Positions 26,519-35,445 of a stretch of DNA of 64,000 nucleotides are shown here, in pieces. A program made the position numbers and the translations under genes. How positions within the stretch are numbered: the stretch's first letter is position 1; each line of letters opens with the position of its first letter. Under the pieces are notes generated by a model, which ran no database searches, was not told the DNA's origin, and saw nothing but the letters and a program-made list of their open reading frames with translations. Location of the stretch: assembly GCF_023073315.1 (NCBI RefSeq), contig NZ_JADPJH010000002.1:464512-528511 (forward strand). Direction: 5' to 3'. The stretch is from Bradyrhizobium sp. 1. GTDB taxonomy: Bacteria; Pseudomonadota; Alphaproteobacteria; Rhizobiales; Xanthobacteraceae.

Positions 26519-28147
26519 ATGACCGATGCAACATTTGACAGGGCTATAGGCGATCCGTCGCCCGTCCAGCCGGCTTCGCGGCCCAATCTCGACAAGGGTT
26601 TTAACCCGCTCACCATGATTCTTTTCTTCGGCATCCTTGCCGTGGGCCTGCTCTATGTCGCCTACAGCATCTATTCCGATGTTGATGCGACCGGCACCAA
26701 GGTCACGAGCTACGTCCCCTACATGCTCCTGGTCGTCGCGCTGCTGATCGCGCTCGGCTTCGAGTTCGTCAACGGTTTCCATGACACGGCCAACGCGGTC
26801 GCGACCGTGATCTACACCCATTCGCTGCCGGCGGAATTCGCGGTGATGTGGTCCGGCCTGTTCAACTTCCTCGGCGTGCTGACCTCGACCGGCGCCGTGG
26901 CGTTCGGCATCGTCTCGCTGCTGCCGGTTGAACTGATCCTGCAGGTCGGTTCCGGCGCCGGCTTCGCCATGGTGTTCGCGCTGCTGATCGCCGCGATCCT
27001 CTGGAACCTCGGCACTTGGTATTTCGGCCTGCCGGCCTCCTCCTCGCACACGCTGATCGGCTCGATCATCGGCGTCGGCGTTGCCAACGCAATGATGCGC
27101 GGCCGCGACGGCACCTCGGGCGTGGATTGGGGCAAGGCCACCGAGATTGGCTATGCGCTCTTGCTGTCGCCGCTGGTGGGTTTCGTCTGCGCCGCGGTCC
27201 TGTTGCTGCTGCTCAAGATGATCATCAAGAGCCCGGCGCTTTACACCGCGCCTGAGGGCAACAAGGCCCCGCCGATCTGGATTCGCGGCCTGCTGATCCT
27301 GACCTGCACCGGCGTCAGCTTCGCCCACGGCTCGAACGACGGCCAGAAGGGCATGGGCCTGATCATGCTGATCCTGATCGGCACCGTGCCGACGGCCTAC
27401 GCGCTCAATCGCGCCTTGCCGGAGTCGCAGGTCGCCCAGTTCCAGAAGGTCTCGGAAGCCGCCTCCAAGGTGGTTGCGGCCAAGGGCGCCGGCCACAGCA
27501 TCATCGGCGACCCCCGTCCCGCGGTGACGCAGTACATCACCTCGCATCACATCGCCGAAGGCACCTATCCTTCGCTGGCGGTGCTGGTGAAGGATGTCGG
27601 CGACCAGGTCGCGAAGTACGGCTCGCTGAACAAGGTGCCGGCCGAAGTGGTCGGCAACACCCGCAACGACATGTACCTGACCTCGGAAGCGATCCGCTTC
27701 CTGATGAAGGACAAGGAAAACGATCTCAGCAAGGAAGAGGTCGCGACCTTGAACGCCTACAAGGGCGGGCTCGACAGCGCGACCAAGTTCATCCCGACCT
27801 GGGTGAAGGTTGCGGTGGCGATCGCGCTCGGCCTCGGCACCATGATCGGCTGGAAGCGCATCGTCGTGACCGTCGGCGAGAAGATCGGCAAGACGCACCT
27901 GACCTACGCACAGGGCGCCTCCGCCGAACTCGTCGCCGCCGCCACCATCGCTGCCGCCGACAATTTCGGCCTGCCGGTGTCGACAACGCACGTGCTGTCG
28001 TCAGGCGTCGCGGGCGCGATGGCCGCGAACGGCTCGGGTCTCCAGATCGCCACCATCAGGAACATGGTGATGGCCTGGGTGCTGACCCTGCCCGTCGCCA
28101 TCCTGCTGTCGGGAACGCTCTACGTGATCTTCTCGCGCATCCTCTGA
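26519..28147 (+). CDS. pit: Inorganic phosphate transporter, PiT family
   Basis: 542-residue proton/phosphate symporter. Both PiT signature repeats are present: FVNGFHDTANAVATVIYT near residue 85 and FAHGSNDGQKGMGLI near residue 275, together with paired LPASSSHTLIG and LPVSTTHVLSSG motifs. About ten membrane segments and a large hydrophilic central loop (about residues 300-420) are visible. Monocistronic, ending in a strong intrinsic terminator 27 bases downstream. This is usually a low-affinity, high-capacity phosphate importer. Confidence 0.93.
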   Translation: MTDATFDRAIGDPSPVQPASRPNLDKGFNPLTMILFFGILAVGLLYVAYSIYSDVDATGTKVTSYVPYMLLVVALLIALGFEFVNGFHDTANAVATVIYTHSLPAEFAVMWSGLFNFLGVLTSTGAVAFGIVSLLPVELILQVGSGAGFAMVFALLIAAILWNLGTWYFGLPASSSHTLIGSIIGVGVANAMMRGRDGTSGVDWGKATEIGYALLLSPLVGFVCAAVLLLLLKMIIKSPALYTAPEGNKAPPIWIRGLLILTCTGVSFAHGSNDGQKGMGLIMLILIGTVPTAYALNRALPESQVAQFQKVSEAASKVVAAKGAGHSIIGDPRPAVTQYITSHHIAEGTYPSLAVLVKDVGDQVAKYGSLNKVPAEVVGNTRNDMYLTSEAIRFLMKDKENDLSKEEVATLNAYKGGLDSATKFIPTWVKVAVAIALGLGTMIGWKRIVVTVGEKIGKTHLTYAQGASAELVAAATIAAADNFGLPVSTTHVLSSGVAGAMAANGSGLQIATIRNMVMAWVLTLPVAILLSGTLYVIFSRIL

Positions 28148-28174
28148 GGCCGATCAGATCCCGCCAAGACAAAA

Positions 28175-28203
28175 GGGTCCGTGCGATGCACGGGCCCTTT
28201 TCA
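28175..28203 (+). terminator. Intrinsic terminator after pit
   Basis: Hairpin GGGTCCGTGC / GCACGGGCCC around loop gat (one T-G wobble), followed by TTTTC and preceded by an A run, so it may act in both directions between the convergent pit and M20 genes. Confidence 0.85.
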
Positions 28204-28224
28204 TTTGCGCTTCGAGTTCGGCCC

Positions 28225-29397
28225 TCACGACGCCGCGAGCGATTCCTCGACCAGCTTGACCCAATAAGACGTGCCGAACACGATCGCCTTGTCGTCAAAA
28301 TTGTAGGCGGGGTGATGCAGGCCGGCGCTGTCGCCGTTACCGCAGAAGATGAAGGCGCCGGGGCGCGCTTCCAGCATGTAGGCGAAATCCTCGCCGCCCA
28401 TCAGCGGCGGCATCTCGTGCACATTGGCATCGCCCGCGACTTGCTTCGCGATACGCCGCGCGACTTCCGTCTCCGCGGCGTGGTTGTTCACGACGGGATA
28501 GTTGCGCTTGTAGTGCAAATCGATCTTGGCGCCGGTGATCTGCGCCACGCCCGCCACCACCTCGTGCACGCGCTTCTCGACCAGCTTGCGCACCTCCGGC
28601 GACAGCGTGCGGATGGTGCCCTTCAGCGTCGCCGTCTGCGGAATGACGTTGCGGGCGTTGCCGGCGTGGAATTCGCAGATCGAGATCACTGCCGATTCCA
28701 GGGGATCGACGCTGCGCGCGACGATCGACTGCAACGCCGTGATCACCTGTGCGCCCACCAGCACGGAATCGATGCATTTGTGCGGACGCGCGGCGTGGCC
28801 GCCGAGACCTTCGATCATGATGTCGACCTCGTCGGTCGCCGCCATGATCGGACCCGGCCGGATCGCGAACGAGCCGACCGGAATGCCGGGGCCATTGTGC
28901 ATGCCGTAGACCTGCTCGATGCCGAAGCGCTCCATCATGCCGTCCTTGACCATGGCCAAGCCGCCGGCCCCGCCTTCCTCGGCCGGCTGGAAGATCACCA
29001 CGGCATCGCCGGCGAAGTTACGGGTCTCGGCGAGATAGCGCGCGGCGCCAAGCAACATCGCGGTATGGCCGTCATGGCCGCAGGCGTGCATCTTGCCCGG
29101 CGTCTTGGAGGCGTAAGGCAGGTTGGTCTGCTCGTCGATCGGCAGCGCGTCCATGTCGGCGCGCAGGCCGATCACCTTGAGGCCCTCGCCCGCCGGTTTG
29201 TTGCCCTTGATCACGCCGACCACGCCGGTCTGGCCGAGGCCGGTCACGACCTCATCGCAGCCGAACTCGCGCAGCCGGTCCGCGACGAATGCTGCGGTGC
29301 GGTGGACGTCGTAGAGAAGCTCGGGATGCTCATGGATGTCCCGGCGCCAGGCCTGAATATCGGGTTGAAGGTCGGCGACGCGGTTCACGATGGGCAT
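28225..29397 (-). CDS. M20 family aminoacylase/amidohydrolase
   Basis: 390-residue zinc amidohydrolase of the hippurate hydrolase/IAA-amino acid hydrolase group. Metal ligand motifs GLRADMDALPI and KMHACGHDGHTAMLLG are near residues 75-110, the glutamates in FQPAEEGGAGG, and a C-terminal His in MPPLMGGEDFAYML. Cytoplasmic (no signal peptide). Convergent with pit and divergent from the GMC oxidoreductase; the N-acyl amino acid substrate is not identifiable. Confidence 0.92.
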   Translation of the reverse strand: MPIVNRVADLQPDIQAWRRDIHEHPELLYDVHRTAAFVADRLREFGCDEVVTGLGQTGVVGVIKGNKPAGEGLKVIGLRADMDALPIDEQTNLPYASKTPGKMHACGHDGHTAMLLGAARYLAETRNFAGDAVVIFQPAEEGGAGGLAMVKDGMMERFGIEQVYGMHNGPGIPVGSFAIRPGPIMAATDEVDIMIEGLGGHAARPHKCIDSVLVGAQVITALQSIVARSVDPLESAVISICEFHAGNARNVIPQTATLKGTIRTLSPEVRKLVEKRVHEVVAGVAQITGAKIDLHYKRNYPVVNNHAAETEVARRIAKQVAGDANVHEMPPLMGGEDFAYMLEARPGAFIFCGNGDSAGLHHPAYNFDDKAIVFGTSYWVKLVEESLAAS

Positions 29398-29572
29398 TGA
29401 GGGTCTCGAGCTTTGTTGAAAATACAGGACTGTCTACCATGCAAGCGCCAGTCCACCCAACTGCCTGACATCGGGGCCTGGCCCTGCCCGCCCGGCATGG
29501 CCGGGCTTGTCCCGATCGGCCGCGTCTGCCTATTAGGACGGAACGTCAAGTGACCATCCGGGTGGAAGCAGA

Positions 29573-31192
29573 ATGCCAAGGCGGCTCGAAGGTGAGTTTG
29601 ACTACATTGTCGTCGGAGCCGGCACCGCCGGCTGCATCATCGCCAACCGGCTCTCGGCCGTATCAGGCAATCGCGTCCTCATCCTCGAAGCCGGTGGCGA
29701 CGACAACTGGATCTGGTTCCACATCCCCGTCGGCTATCTCTTCGCGATCGGCAATCCACGCTCGGACTGGATGTTCAAGACCGAGGCCGAGCCGGGCCTG
29801 AACGGGCGCGCACTCGCCTATCCCCGTGGCAAGGTGATCGGCGGCTCTTCGGCGATCAACGCCATGATCTCGATGCGGGGCCAAGCCGCCGATTACGACC
29901 ATTGGCGCCAGCTCGGCATGACCGGCTGGGCCTATGACGATGTGCTGCCGCTGTTCAAGCGGCTCGAGGATCACTTCCTCGGCGCGGGCGAGCATCACGG
30001 CACAGGCGGCGGCTGGCGCATCGAGGCGCCGCGGCTGTCGTGGGACGTGCTCGATGCCGTTGGCGATGCCGCCGAGGAGATGGGGATCAAGCGCATTGCG
30101 GATTTCAACACCGGCGACAACGAAGGCACCAGCTACTTTCACGTCAACCAGAAGCGCGGCCGGCGCTGGTCGTCGGCGCGCGGCTTTCTCAAGCCCGCGC
30201 TGAACCGCCCCAATTTGCGGCTCGAAAAGAGCGTGCTGGTCGACCGTCTCATCATCGAGCAGGGCCGCGCCGTCGGCGTGCGCTTCATCCAGAACGGCGA
30301 GATCATCGAGGCGCGCGCCAAGCGCGAAGTGATCCTCTCGGCGGGCTCGATCGGCTCGGTGCAGGTGCTGCATCGCTCCGGCATTGGTCCGGCCGACTGG
30401 CTGTCGCCGCTCGGCATCGATATCGTGATGGACAAGCCCGGCATCGGGCGCAATCTGCAGGACCATCTCCAGCAGCGTGCGATCTACAAGGTCGAGGGCG
30501 TGCGCACCCTGAACGAGACCTATTACAATCTGTTCCGCCGCGGCCTGATGGGGCTCGATTACGCGTTCCGCCGCCGCGGTCCCTTGACCATGGCGCCGTC
30601 GCAGCTCGGCATCTTTACGCGCTCGGATGCGACACGTGCACGCGCCAACATCCAGTTCCACGTGCAGCCGCTGTCGCTCGACAAGTTCGGCGATCCCCTG
30701 CACCGCTTCCCCGCGATCACGGTAAGCGCCTGCAATCTCCAGCCGACCTCGCGCGGCACGGTGCGGCTGCGCTCGGCAACGCCCGACGAGAAGCCGATCA
30801 TCGCGCCGAATTACCTCTCGACCGACGACGACCGTCAGGTCGGCGCCGACGCCATCCGTACTACCCGCCGCCTGATGCAGCAGAAGGCGCTCGCAAAATA
30901 TCGCCCGAGCGAATATTTGCCCGGCCCTACCGTCGGCGACGATGATGCCTCGCTCGCGAAGGCCGCCGGCGATATCGGCACCACCATCTTCCATCCCGTC
31001 GGCACCGCCAAGATGGGCGCGGCGAGCGATCCGATGGCGGTGGTCGACGAACGCCTGCGCTTCTACGGCCTCGAAGGCTTGCGCATCGTCGATGCCTCGA
31101 TCATGCCGACGATAACGTCGGGCAACACCAACACGCCAACGGCGATGATCGCCGAGAAAGGCGCGACGATGATTTTGGAGGATGCGAAGTAG
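29573..31192 (+). CDS. GMC family FAD-dependent oxidoreductase (choline/alcohol dehydrogenase-like)
   Basis: 539-residue glucose-methanol-choline oxidoreductase. The FAD-binding motif FDYIVVGAGTAGCIIANRLS begins near residue 9; the second GMC signatures are YPRGKVIGGSSAIN and SAGSIGSVQVLHRSGIGP. The catalytic His/Asn pair is expected in IFHPVGTAKMG and SGNTNTPTAMIAE. It starts behind a ggtggaag element and is followed after 12 bases by an alpha/beta hydrolase, probably one transcription unit. Substrate unassigned; length and motifs fit alcohol or choline dehydrogenases. Confidence 0.92.
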   Translation: MPRRLEGEFDYIVVGAGTAGCIIANRLSAVSGNRVLILEAGGDDNWIWFHIPVGYLFAIGNPRSDWMFKTEAEPGLNGRALAYPRGKVIGGSSAINAMISMRGQAADYDHWRQLGMTGWAYDDVLPLFKRLEDHFLGAGEHHGTGGGWRIEAPRLSWDVLDAVGDAAEEMGIKRIADFNTGDNEGTSYFHVNQKRGRRWSSARGFLKPALNRPNLRLEKSVLVDRLIIEQGRAVGVRFIQNGEIIEARAKREVILSAGSIGSVQVLHRSGIGPADWLSPLGIDIVMDKPGIGRNLQDHLQQRAIYKVEGVRTLNETYYNLFRRGLMGLDYAFRRRGPLTMAPSQLGIFTRSDATRARANIQFHVQPLSLDKFGDPLHRFPAITVSACNLQPTSRGTVRLRSATPDEKPIIAPNYLSTDDDRQVGADAIRTTRRLMQQKALAKYRPSEYLPGPTVGDDDASLAKAAGDIGTTIFHPVGTAKMGAASDPMAVVDERLRFYGLEGLRIVDASIMPTITSGNTNTPTAMIAEKGATMILEDAK

Positions 31193-31204
31193 CATCCCGC
31201 CACC

Positions 31205-32086
31205 ATGATCAACCCGCACCGCTTTTCAATCGGCCCCGCCGGCGCGGAGATCGCCATGTTGCAATGGGGCGGGAGCGGGAAGCCGCCCGCCCTGCTCGTG
31301 CACGGCACCGGTTTCGTTGCCGATGTCTGGGACGAGGTCGCGCGCGATCTCGCCTCGACCTATACCGTCTACGCGCTCGATCGCCGCGGCCACGGCGCCA
31401 GCCACAAGCCCGGCGCCTATCATTTTCTCGATTATGCCGAGGACGTCTGCCGGGTGATCGATGCGCTCGGGCTGCGCGGCGTCTACGGCATCGGCCACAG
31501 TGCGGGTGCAACCGACCTCCTACTCGCGGCGAAACTACGGCCCGGATATTTCACACGTCTCTTCGTGATGGAGCCGACCGTGATGGACCCGCGTGCGGCG
31601 CGCTCCGGAGGATTGAGCGAGGTATCCTTGTCCCTCGTGCAAGGGACGCTGCGCCGGCGCGCCGAGTTCGACAGTGCTGACGCCGTGTTCGAGCGCTATC
31701 GCGCCGCGCCGGCGTTTGCGGATTGGACCGAGATCTCGCTCCGGGCCTATGTGCGTCACGGCTTCGCGCCGCTCGACGATGGCCGGGTGCGGCTCTGCTG
31801 CACGCCCGAGATCGAGTCGGCGATCCTACGTCCGATCTACGAGGCGATGGAGCAGGTCTATGCCGGCGATGCCCGCGGTAATTCCTTCGCCTCGCTCGCC
31901 GAGATCGACTGTCCCGTGCGCGTCACGACCGCCGCCAAATCGGGGCCGATCTACAAGGAGATGGCGCGACGCGCCGTGTCGCTGATTCCGCGCGTCAGCA
32001 CGATGGTCTTTGAGGACGCCGGGCACTGCGTGGCGCAGGAAGTGCCGGCGCGCGTGGTCGAGGCCGTGCGAGATTTCGCAGAATAA
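31205..32086 (+). CDS. Alpha/beta hydrolase
   Basis: 293-residue serine hydrolase of the alpha/beta fold. Oxyanion segment LVHGTGFVADVWDEV, RRGHGASHKPG, nucleophile Ser99 in GIGHSAGATDLLL and catalytic His in FEDAGHCVAQEV are visible in the expected order. It follows the GMC oxidoreductase closely, suggesting sequential use on an alcohol/ester substrate, which is inference. No signal peptide. Confidence 0.88.
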   Translation: MINPHRFSIGPAGAEIAMLQWGGSGKPPALLVHGTGFVADVWDEVARDLASTYTVYALDRRGHGASHKPGAYHFLDYAEDVCRVIDALGLRGVYGIGHSAGATDLLLAAKLRPGYFTRLFVMEPTVMDPRAARSGGLSEVSLSLVQGTLRRRAEFDSADAVFERYRAAPAFADWTEISLRAYVRHGFAPLDDGRVRLCCTPEIESAILRPIYEAMEQVYAGDARGNSFASLAEIDCPVRVTTAAKSGPIYKEMARRAVSLIPRVSTMVFEDAGHCVAQEVPARVVEAVRDFAE

Positions 32087-32091
32087 GTCTC

Positions 32092-32220
32092 GTGCCCCGG
32101 ACGCAGCGCAGCACGAAGTGATGCGCTGCTGAGCCGGGGCCCATCTCACCACGTGCCGTGCGGCCTTCTGGGTCCCGGCTCTGCGCAGCAATGCTACGCA
32201 TTGCACCGCGTCCGGGACAC
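32092..32220. repeat. Intergenic repeat with GTGCCCCGGACGC termini
   Basis: 129-bp element with terminal inverted repeat gtgccccggacgc ... gcgtccgggacac and an internal pair of inverted segments (agccggggcccat / gggtcccggct). It starts 6 bases after the hydrolase stop. The form matches a repeat I remember as frequent in Bradyrhizobium genomes; not searched here. Confidence 0.7.
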
Positions 32221-32319
32221 GGCACCACCTCACGAAAACGTCATCCCAACCGGGAATAAGTCCCCCCCTCCCCCGATCACCTCCCCGAAGCCCAATTCAG
32301 GGCGAAGTGGAGACGTGCG

Positions 32320-33264
32320 ATGAGCGGACACGATCACGGGGACGACGGCGTCAGCCGCCGCAAGGTGCTGGAATGCATGACCTGGGCCGGCACCGGGGTG
32401 CTCTGGACCATCACGGGCGGCGTGCCGCGCTCGCTCGGCATCATCGATTCCGCGCAAGCGGCGACCCCGGCCGCGCCCGGCATGACCTTCCTCCAGATCA
32501 GCGACAGCCATGTCGGCTTCGACAAGCCGGCCAATCCCAACGCGCTCGGCACGCTGGAGGAAGCCGTCAACAAGATCAACGCGATGCCGGCCAAGCCGTC
32601 ATTCATGATCCACACCGGCGACATCACCCATCTGTCGAAGGCCGCCGAGTTCGACAATGCCGATCGCATCATCTCGCAAAGCAAGCTCGACGTGCACTAC
32701 GTGCCCGGCGAGCATGACTTCCTCGACGAAGAAGTGAAGTTCTATCGCGAGCGCTACGGCCGCGGCACCAAGGGCGCGGGCTGGTATTCGTTCGACGCCG
32801 GCGGCGTGCACTTCATCGGCCTCGTCAACGTCGTCGACCTCAAGGCAGGCGGCCTTGGCAACCTCGGCGCCGAGCAGCTCGCCTGGCTGGAGGACGATCT
32901 GCGCGGCAAGTCGAAATCGACGCCGGTCGTGCTGTTCGCCCACATTCCGCTCTGGACCGTCTATCCCGAATGGGGCTGGGGCACCGAGGATGGCGGCCGC
33001 GCGCTGGAATATGTCAAGGGCTTTGGCTCGGTTACCGTGCTGAACGGTCACATCCACCAGGTGATGCAGAAGGTCGAGGGCAACGTCACCTTCCACACCG
33101 CGCGCTCGACCGCCTTCCCGCAACCGGCGCCGGGGGCCGCCCTCTCGCCCGGACCGATGAAGGTCGAGGACGCAAAACTCCGCTCCATGCTCGGCGTTGC
33201 CAGCATCAACTTCAAGCAGAACGAGCAGCGGCTCGCGATCATCGACACGCCGATCCAAGGTTGA
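32320..33264 (+). CDS. Tat-exported calcineurin-like metallophosphoesterase
   Basis: 314-residue periplasmic metallophosphoesterase. A twin-arginine signal (VSRRKVLECMTWAG, residues 11-24) precedes the mature domain. Metal ligands: Asp62 and His64 in SDSHVGF, Asp101 in HTGDITH, His in VLFAHIPLW and LNGHIHQVM. The third motif reads PGEHD (residues 129-133) instead of the usual GNHD/E, with Glu in place of the bridging Asn. First gene of a cluster with a cupredoxin, an ECF sigma and an anti-sigma. Natural substrate unknown. Confidence 0.88.
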   Translation: MSGHDHGDDGVSRRKVLECMTWAGTGVLWTITGGVPRSLGIIDSAQAATPAAPGMTFLQISDSHVGFDKPANPNALGTLEEAVNKINAMPAKPSFMIHTGDITHLSKAAEFDNADRIISQSKLDVHYVPGEHDFLDEEVKFYRERYGRGTKGAGWYSFDAGGVHFIGLVNVVDLKAGGLGNLGAEQLAWLEDDLRGKSKSTPVVLFAHIPLWTVYPEWGWGTEDGGRALEYVKGFGSVTVLNGHIHQVMQKVEGNVTFHTARSTAFPQPAPGAALSPGPMKVEDAKLRSMLGVASINFKQNEQRLAIIDTPIQG

Positions 33265-33288
33265 TGCAAGGCTGAACGGAAGCTGACA

Positions 33289-33624
33289 ATGAAGACACTC
33301 AATCGCCGCGACTTCGGTGTCGACCTCGGTCTCGCTTTGGCCGCGGCCGTCCTGTTGCCCGCGACAACTGCCCGTGCCGACGACATGGAAGTCCATATCG
33401 ACAATTTCGTTTTCCAGCCGGCCGAACTCACGATCAAGGTCGGCACCACCGTGAGCTGGACCAACCGGGACGACATCCCTCATACCGTGGTGTCGGCCGG
33501 CAAGTTCAGATCCAAAACCCTGGATACCGACGACAAGTTCACGTTCACCTTCACCAATGCGGGCGACTACAAATATTTTTGTTCGTTGCACCCGCACATG
33601 ACGGGGATGATCAAGGTTGAGTAA
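33289..33624 (+). CDS. Exported cupredoxin (amicyanin/plastocyanin-like blue copper protein)
   Basis: 111-residue small copper protein. A signal peptide with a twin arginine (NRRDFGVDLGLALAAAVLL) ends near ARADD. The type I copper ligands are all present: His65 (DIPHTV), Cys98, His101 and Met104 (CSLHPHMTGM). Such proteins shuttle electrons in the periplasm or buffer copper. It lies 24 bases after the metallophosphoesterase and 142 bases before the sigma factor; co-regulation is likely. Confidence 0.92.
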   Translation: MKTLNRRDFGVDLGLALAAAVLLPATTARADDMEVHIDNFVFQPAELTIKVGTTVSWTNRDDIPHTVVSAGKFRSKTLDTDDKFTFTFTNAGDYKYFCSLHPHMTGMIKVE

Positions 33625-33766
33625 CGTCTCCAACCAAGGCATCAACGTCTTGCCCGGCCGGTGGTCCCACGCCGGCCGGGCTCGTGTGCCTTCGGTCACA
33701 CACGCCGACCAAACGAACCTGGACGAAACGGCGCAACGCGCAGAACAAGAGGCAAAGCGAGGAGCG

Positions 33767-34315
33767 ATGCCCGCCAACGACGATTTGCAGAAGGCGCAGC
33801 GCTTCCGCGAGGCGGCGCTGCCCTATCTCGACGACGTCTACACGCTTGCGCGCTATCTGCTGCGCGACGCCTCCGATGCCGAGGACGCGGTGCAGGAGTG
33901 CTATCTGCGCGCGCTGAAGCATTTCGGCAGCTATCGCGGGCCGGCGATGAAGCCCTGGCTGTTCGCGATCCTGCGTAACGTCTGCAATGCCGAATATGCA
34001 CGTCGCGCCCACAAACACAGCGCGATCGAGGATACGCCCGGCGCCGCCGAGCAGACGCCGATATGGCAGGAGAGCGAGGCGAGCCCGGAGGCCGAAGTGC
34101 TGCGCAGCCGCGATGCCGGCGCCATCCGCAAGCTGATCGACGCGCTGGCCGAACCGTTCAAGGAAACATTCGTGCTGCGGGAGATAAACAACCTGTCCTA
34201 TCGTGAAATCGCCGAGGCCGCCGGCGTGCCCGTCGGCACCGTGATGTCCCGCCTCGCCCGCGCCCGCGCCATGCTGCGCGCGGCCTGGACGGCGGAAGAG
34301 GAGCAAGCAAGATGA
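33767..34315 (+). CDS. ECF RNA polymerase sigma factor
   Basis: 182-residue ECF sigma. Region 2: YTLARYLLRDASDAEDAVQ and MKPWLFAILRNVCNAEY. Region 4: FKETFVLREINNLSYREIA with helix-turn-helix GVPVGTVMSRLARARAML. ATG at 33767 chosen behind gcgaggagcg; the frame is open further upstream from a TTG that would lie inside the cupredoxin gene. It overlaps the anti-sigma start by ATGA, so the pair is made together. Likely controls its own cluster including the cupredoxin. Confidence 0.92.
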   Translation: MPANDDLQKAQRFREAALPYLDDVYTLARYLLRDASDAEDAVQECYLRALKHFGSYRGPAMKPWLFAILRNVCNAEYARRAHKHSAIEDTPGAAEQTPIWQESEASPEAEVLRSRDAGAIRKLIDALAEPFKETFVLREINNLSYREIAEAAGVPVGTVMSRLARARAMLRAAWTAEEEQAR

Positions 34316-35079
34316 CCTGCGACGAAGCAAAGATCCTGCTTCACGCGCTGCTCGACAACGAGCTGGATGCCGGCCACGCGCGCGAGGTCGAAGCCCATAT
34401 CGCCGGCTGCCCGGATTGCGCCGCGGAGTTTGCCGCACAGCGCGAGATGCAGCGCGTGCTCGCCGACACCAATCTGCGTTACACCGCGCCCGCAAGCCTG
34501 CGGAACCGGATCGAAGCGTCGCTGCCGCAACCACAGCGCCAGCAACCGACCCGCCGCTCCGTGCTGCGCGGTTTTGCGATGGGCTCGGCTGTCTCCGCGC
34601 TCGCCGCCTCCGGTGTCGTTGCCGTGGTGTTGCGACAGGACGACCAGCAGCGCATCCTGTCGGAGGTCGTCTCCGCCCATCTGCGCTCGCTCCAGGCCGG
34701 CCATCTCATCGACGTGGTCTCGACCGACCAGCACACCGTCAAGCCATGGTTCAACGGCAAGCTCGACGTCGCCCCGCCCGTGATCGATCTCACCGCGCAG
34801 GGCTTTACGCTGGTCGGCGGCCGGCTCGACTATATCGACGCGCGCGCCATCGGCGCAGTCGTCTACAAGCGCAGGCAGCACGTCATCAATTTGTTCGTGT
34901 CGCAGACATCGAGCACCGAGCACCGCCCGCCGAAGACCCAGACCATGCAGGGCTTCAATTGCCGCCGCTGGGGCGAGCGCGGCCTGAACTTCTGGGCCGT
35001 CAGCGATATCGGCGCCGACGAACTCGCCGAGTTCGTGGACAAGTTCGAGGCGGCGATGAAGGCAAATGTGGAGGGGTAG
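34312..35079 (+). CDS. Zinc-binding (ZAS) transmembrane anti-sigma factor
   Basis: 255-residue anti-sigma. The N-terminal zinc site H-x3-C-x2-C is at His29, Cys33 and Cys36 (HIAGCPDC), a motif of ZAS-domain anti-sigmas that can respond to redox or metal stress. A single membrane helix spans about residues 87-107 (GFAMGSAVSALAASGVVAVVL), followed by a roughly 150-residue periplasmic domain with no recognised family. It overlaps the sigma gene and would hold it at the membrane until a periplasmic or redox signal arrives. Confidence 0.9.
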   Translation: MTCDEAKILLHALLDNELDAGHAREVEAHIAGCPDCAAEFAAQREMQRVLADTNLRYTAPASLRNRIEASLPQPQRQQPTRRSVLRGFAMGSAVSALAASGVVAVVLRQDDQQRILSEVVSAHLRSLQAGHLIDVVSTDQHTVKPWFNGKLDVAPPVIDLTAQGFTLVGGRLDYIDARAIGAVVYKRRQHVINLFVSQTSSTEHRPPKTQTMQGFNCRRWGERGLNFWAVSDIGADELAEFVDKFEAAMKANVEG

Positions 35080-35181
35080 CTTCGCCCGCCCCTCGACCAA
35101 TTGACCGTTCAATGGTGACGGGACTCACGGTCCTCCTGAGCGCAGCACGGCAGAGTGGAGCCGTCATCAAGGAGGACCACA

Positions 35182-35361
35182 ATGCTTCCCACACTGATTC
35201 TCTGTACGACCCTGCCGTCGATGTTCGCTGTCGGCTGCGCCGCGTTGCTGGCGTTGAAAGACCGAAAACAATGGGTGTGGTTTGCAGGTCTCGCCGTCCT
35301 CGCGGGGATCGCCGGTCTGGTGACCCTGGGCATTCTCCACGCCTGGAACTATGGTAGGTAG
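35182..35361 (+). CDS. Small two-helix membrane protein
   Basis: 59-residue hydrophobic protein with a strong Shine-Dalgarno (aaggagg) 6 bases before the ATG. Two predicted membrane helices (TLILCTTLPSMFAVGCAALLAL and FAGLAVLAGIAGLVTLGIL) flank a short basic loop KDRKQWVW. No family recognised. It lies 102 bases after the anti-sigma gene, in the same direction. Confidence 0.55.
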   Translation: MLPTLILCTTLPSMFAVGCAALLALKDRKQWVWFAGLAVLAGIAGLVTLGILHAWNYGR

Positions 35362-35417
35362 TGCTGATGAGATGGGGTAGCACCTCCTCGTCAAAAGCAA
35401 CTTTTAATTGCAGAAAT

Positions 35418-35445
35418 GGAGAGGCGCTGCTAATTCAGCGCCATG
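35418..35445 (+). promoter_or_regulatory. Hairpin placed between Shine-Dalgarno and start codon
   Basis: GGAG at 35418-35421 is 21 bases from the ATG at 35443, too far for normal use. A perfect 7-bp hairpin (GGCGCTG / CAGCGCC, loop ctaatt, 35423-35442) fills the gap and would bring the two together when folded. A compressed-spacer translation start is a possible reading. Confidence 0.4.

Noticed and set aside
33617..33766. N-terminal extension of the ECF sigma from a TTG
   Set aside because: It lies partly inside the cupredoxin gene, has no ribosome site and would add about 50 residues not seen in ECF sigma factors.
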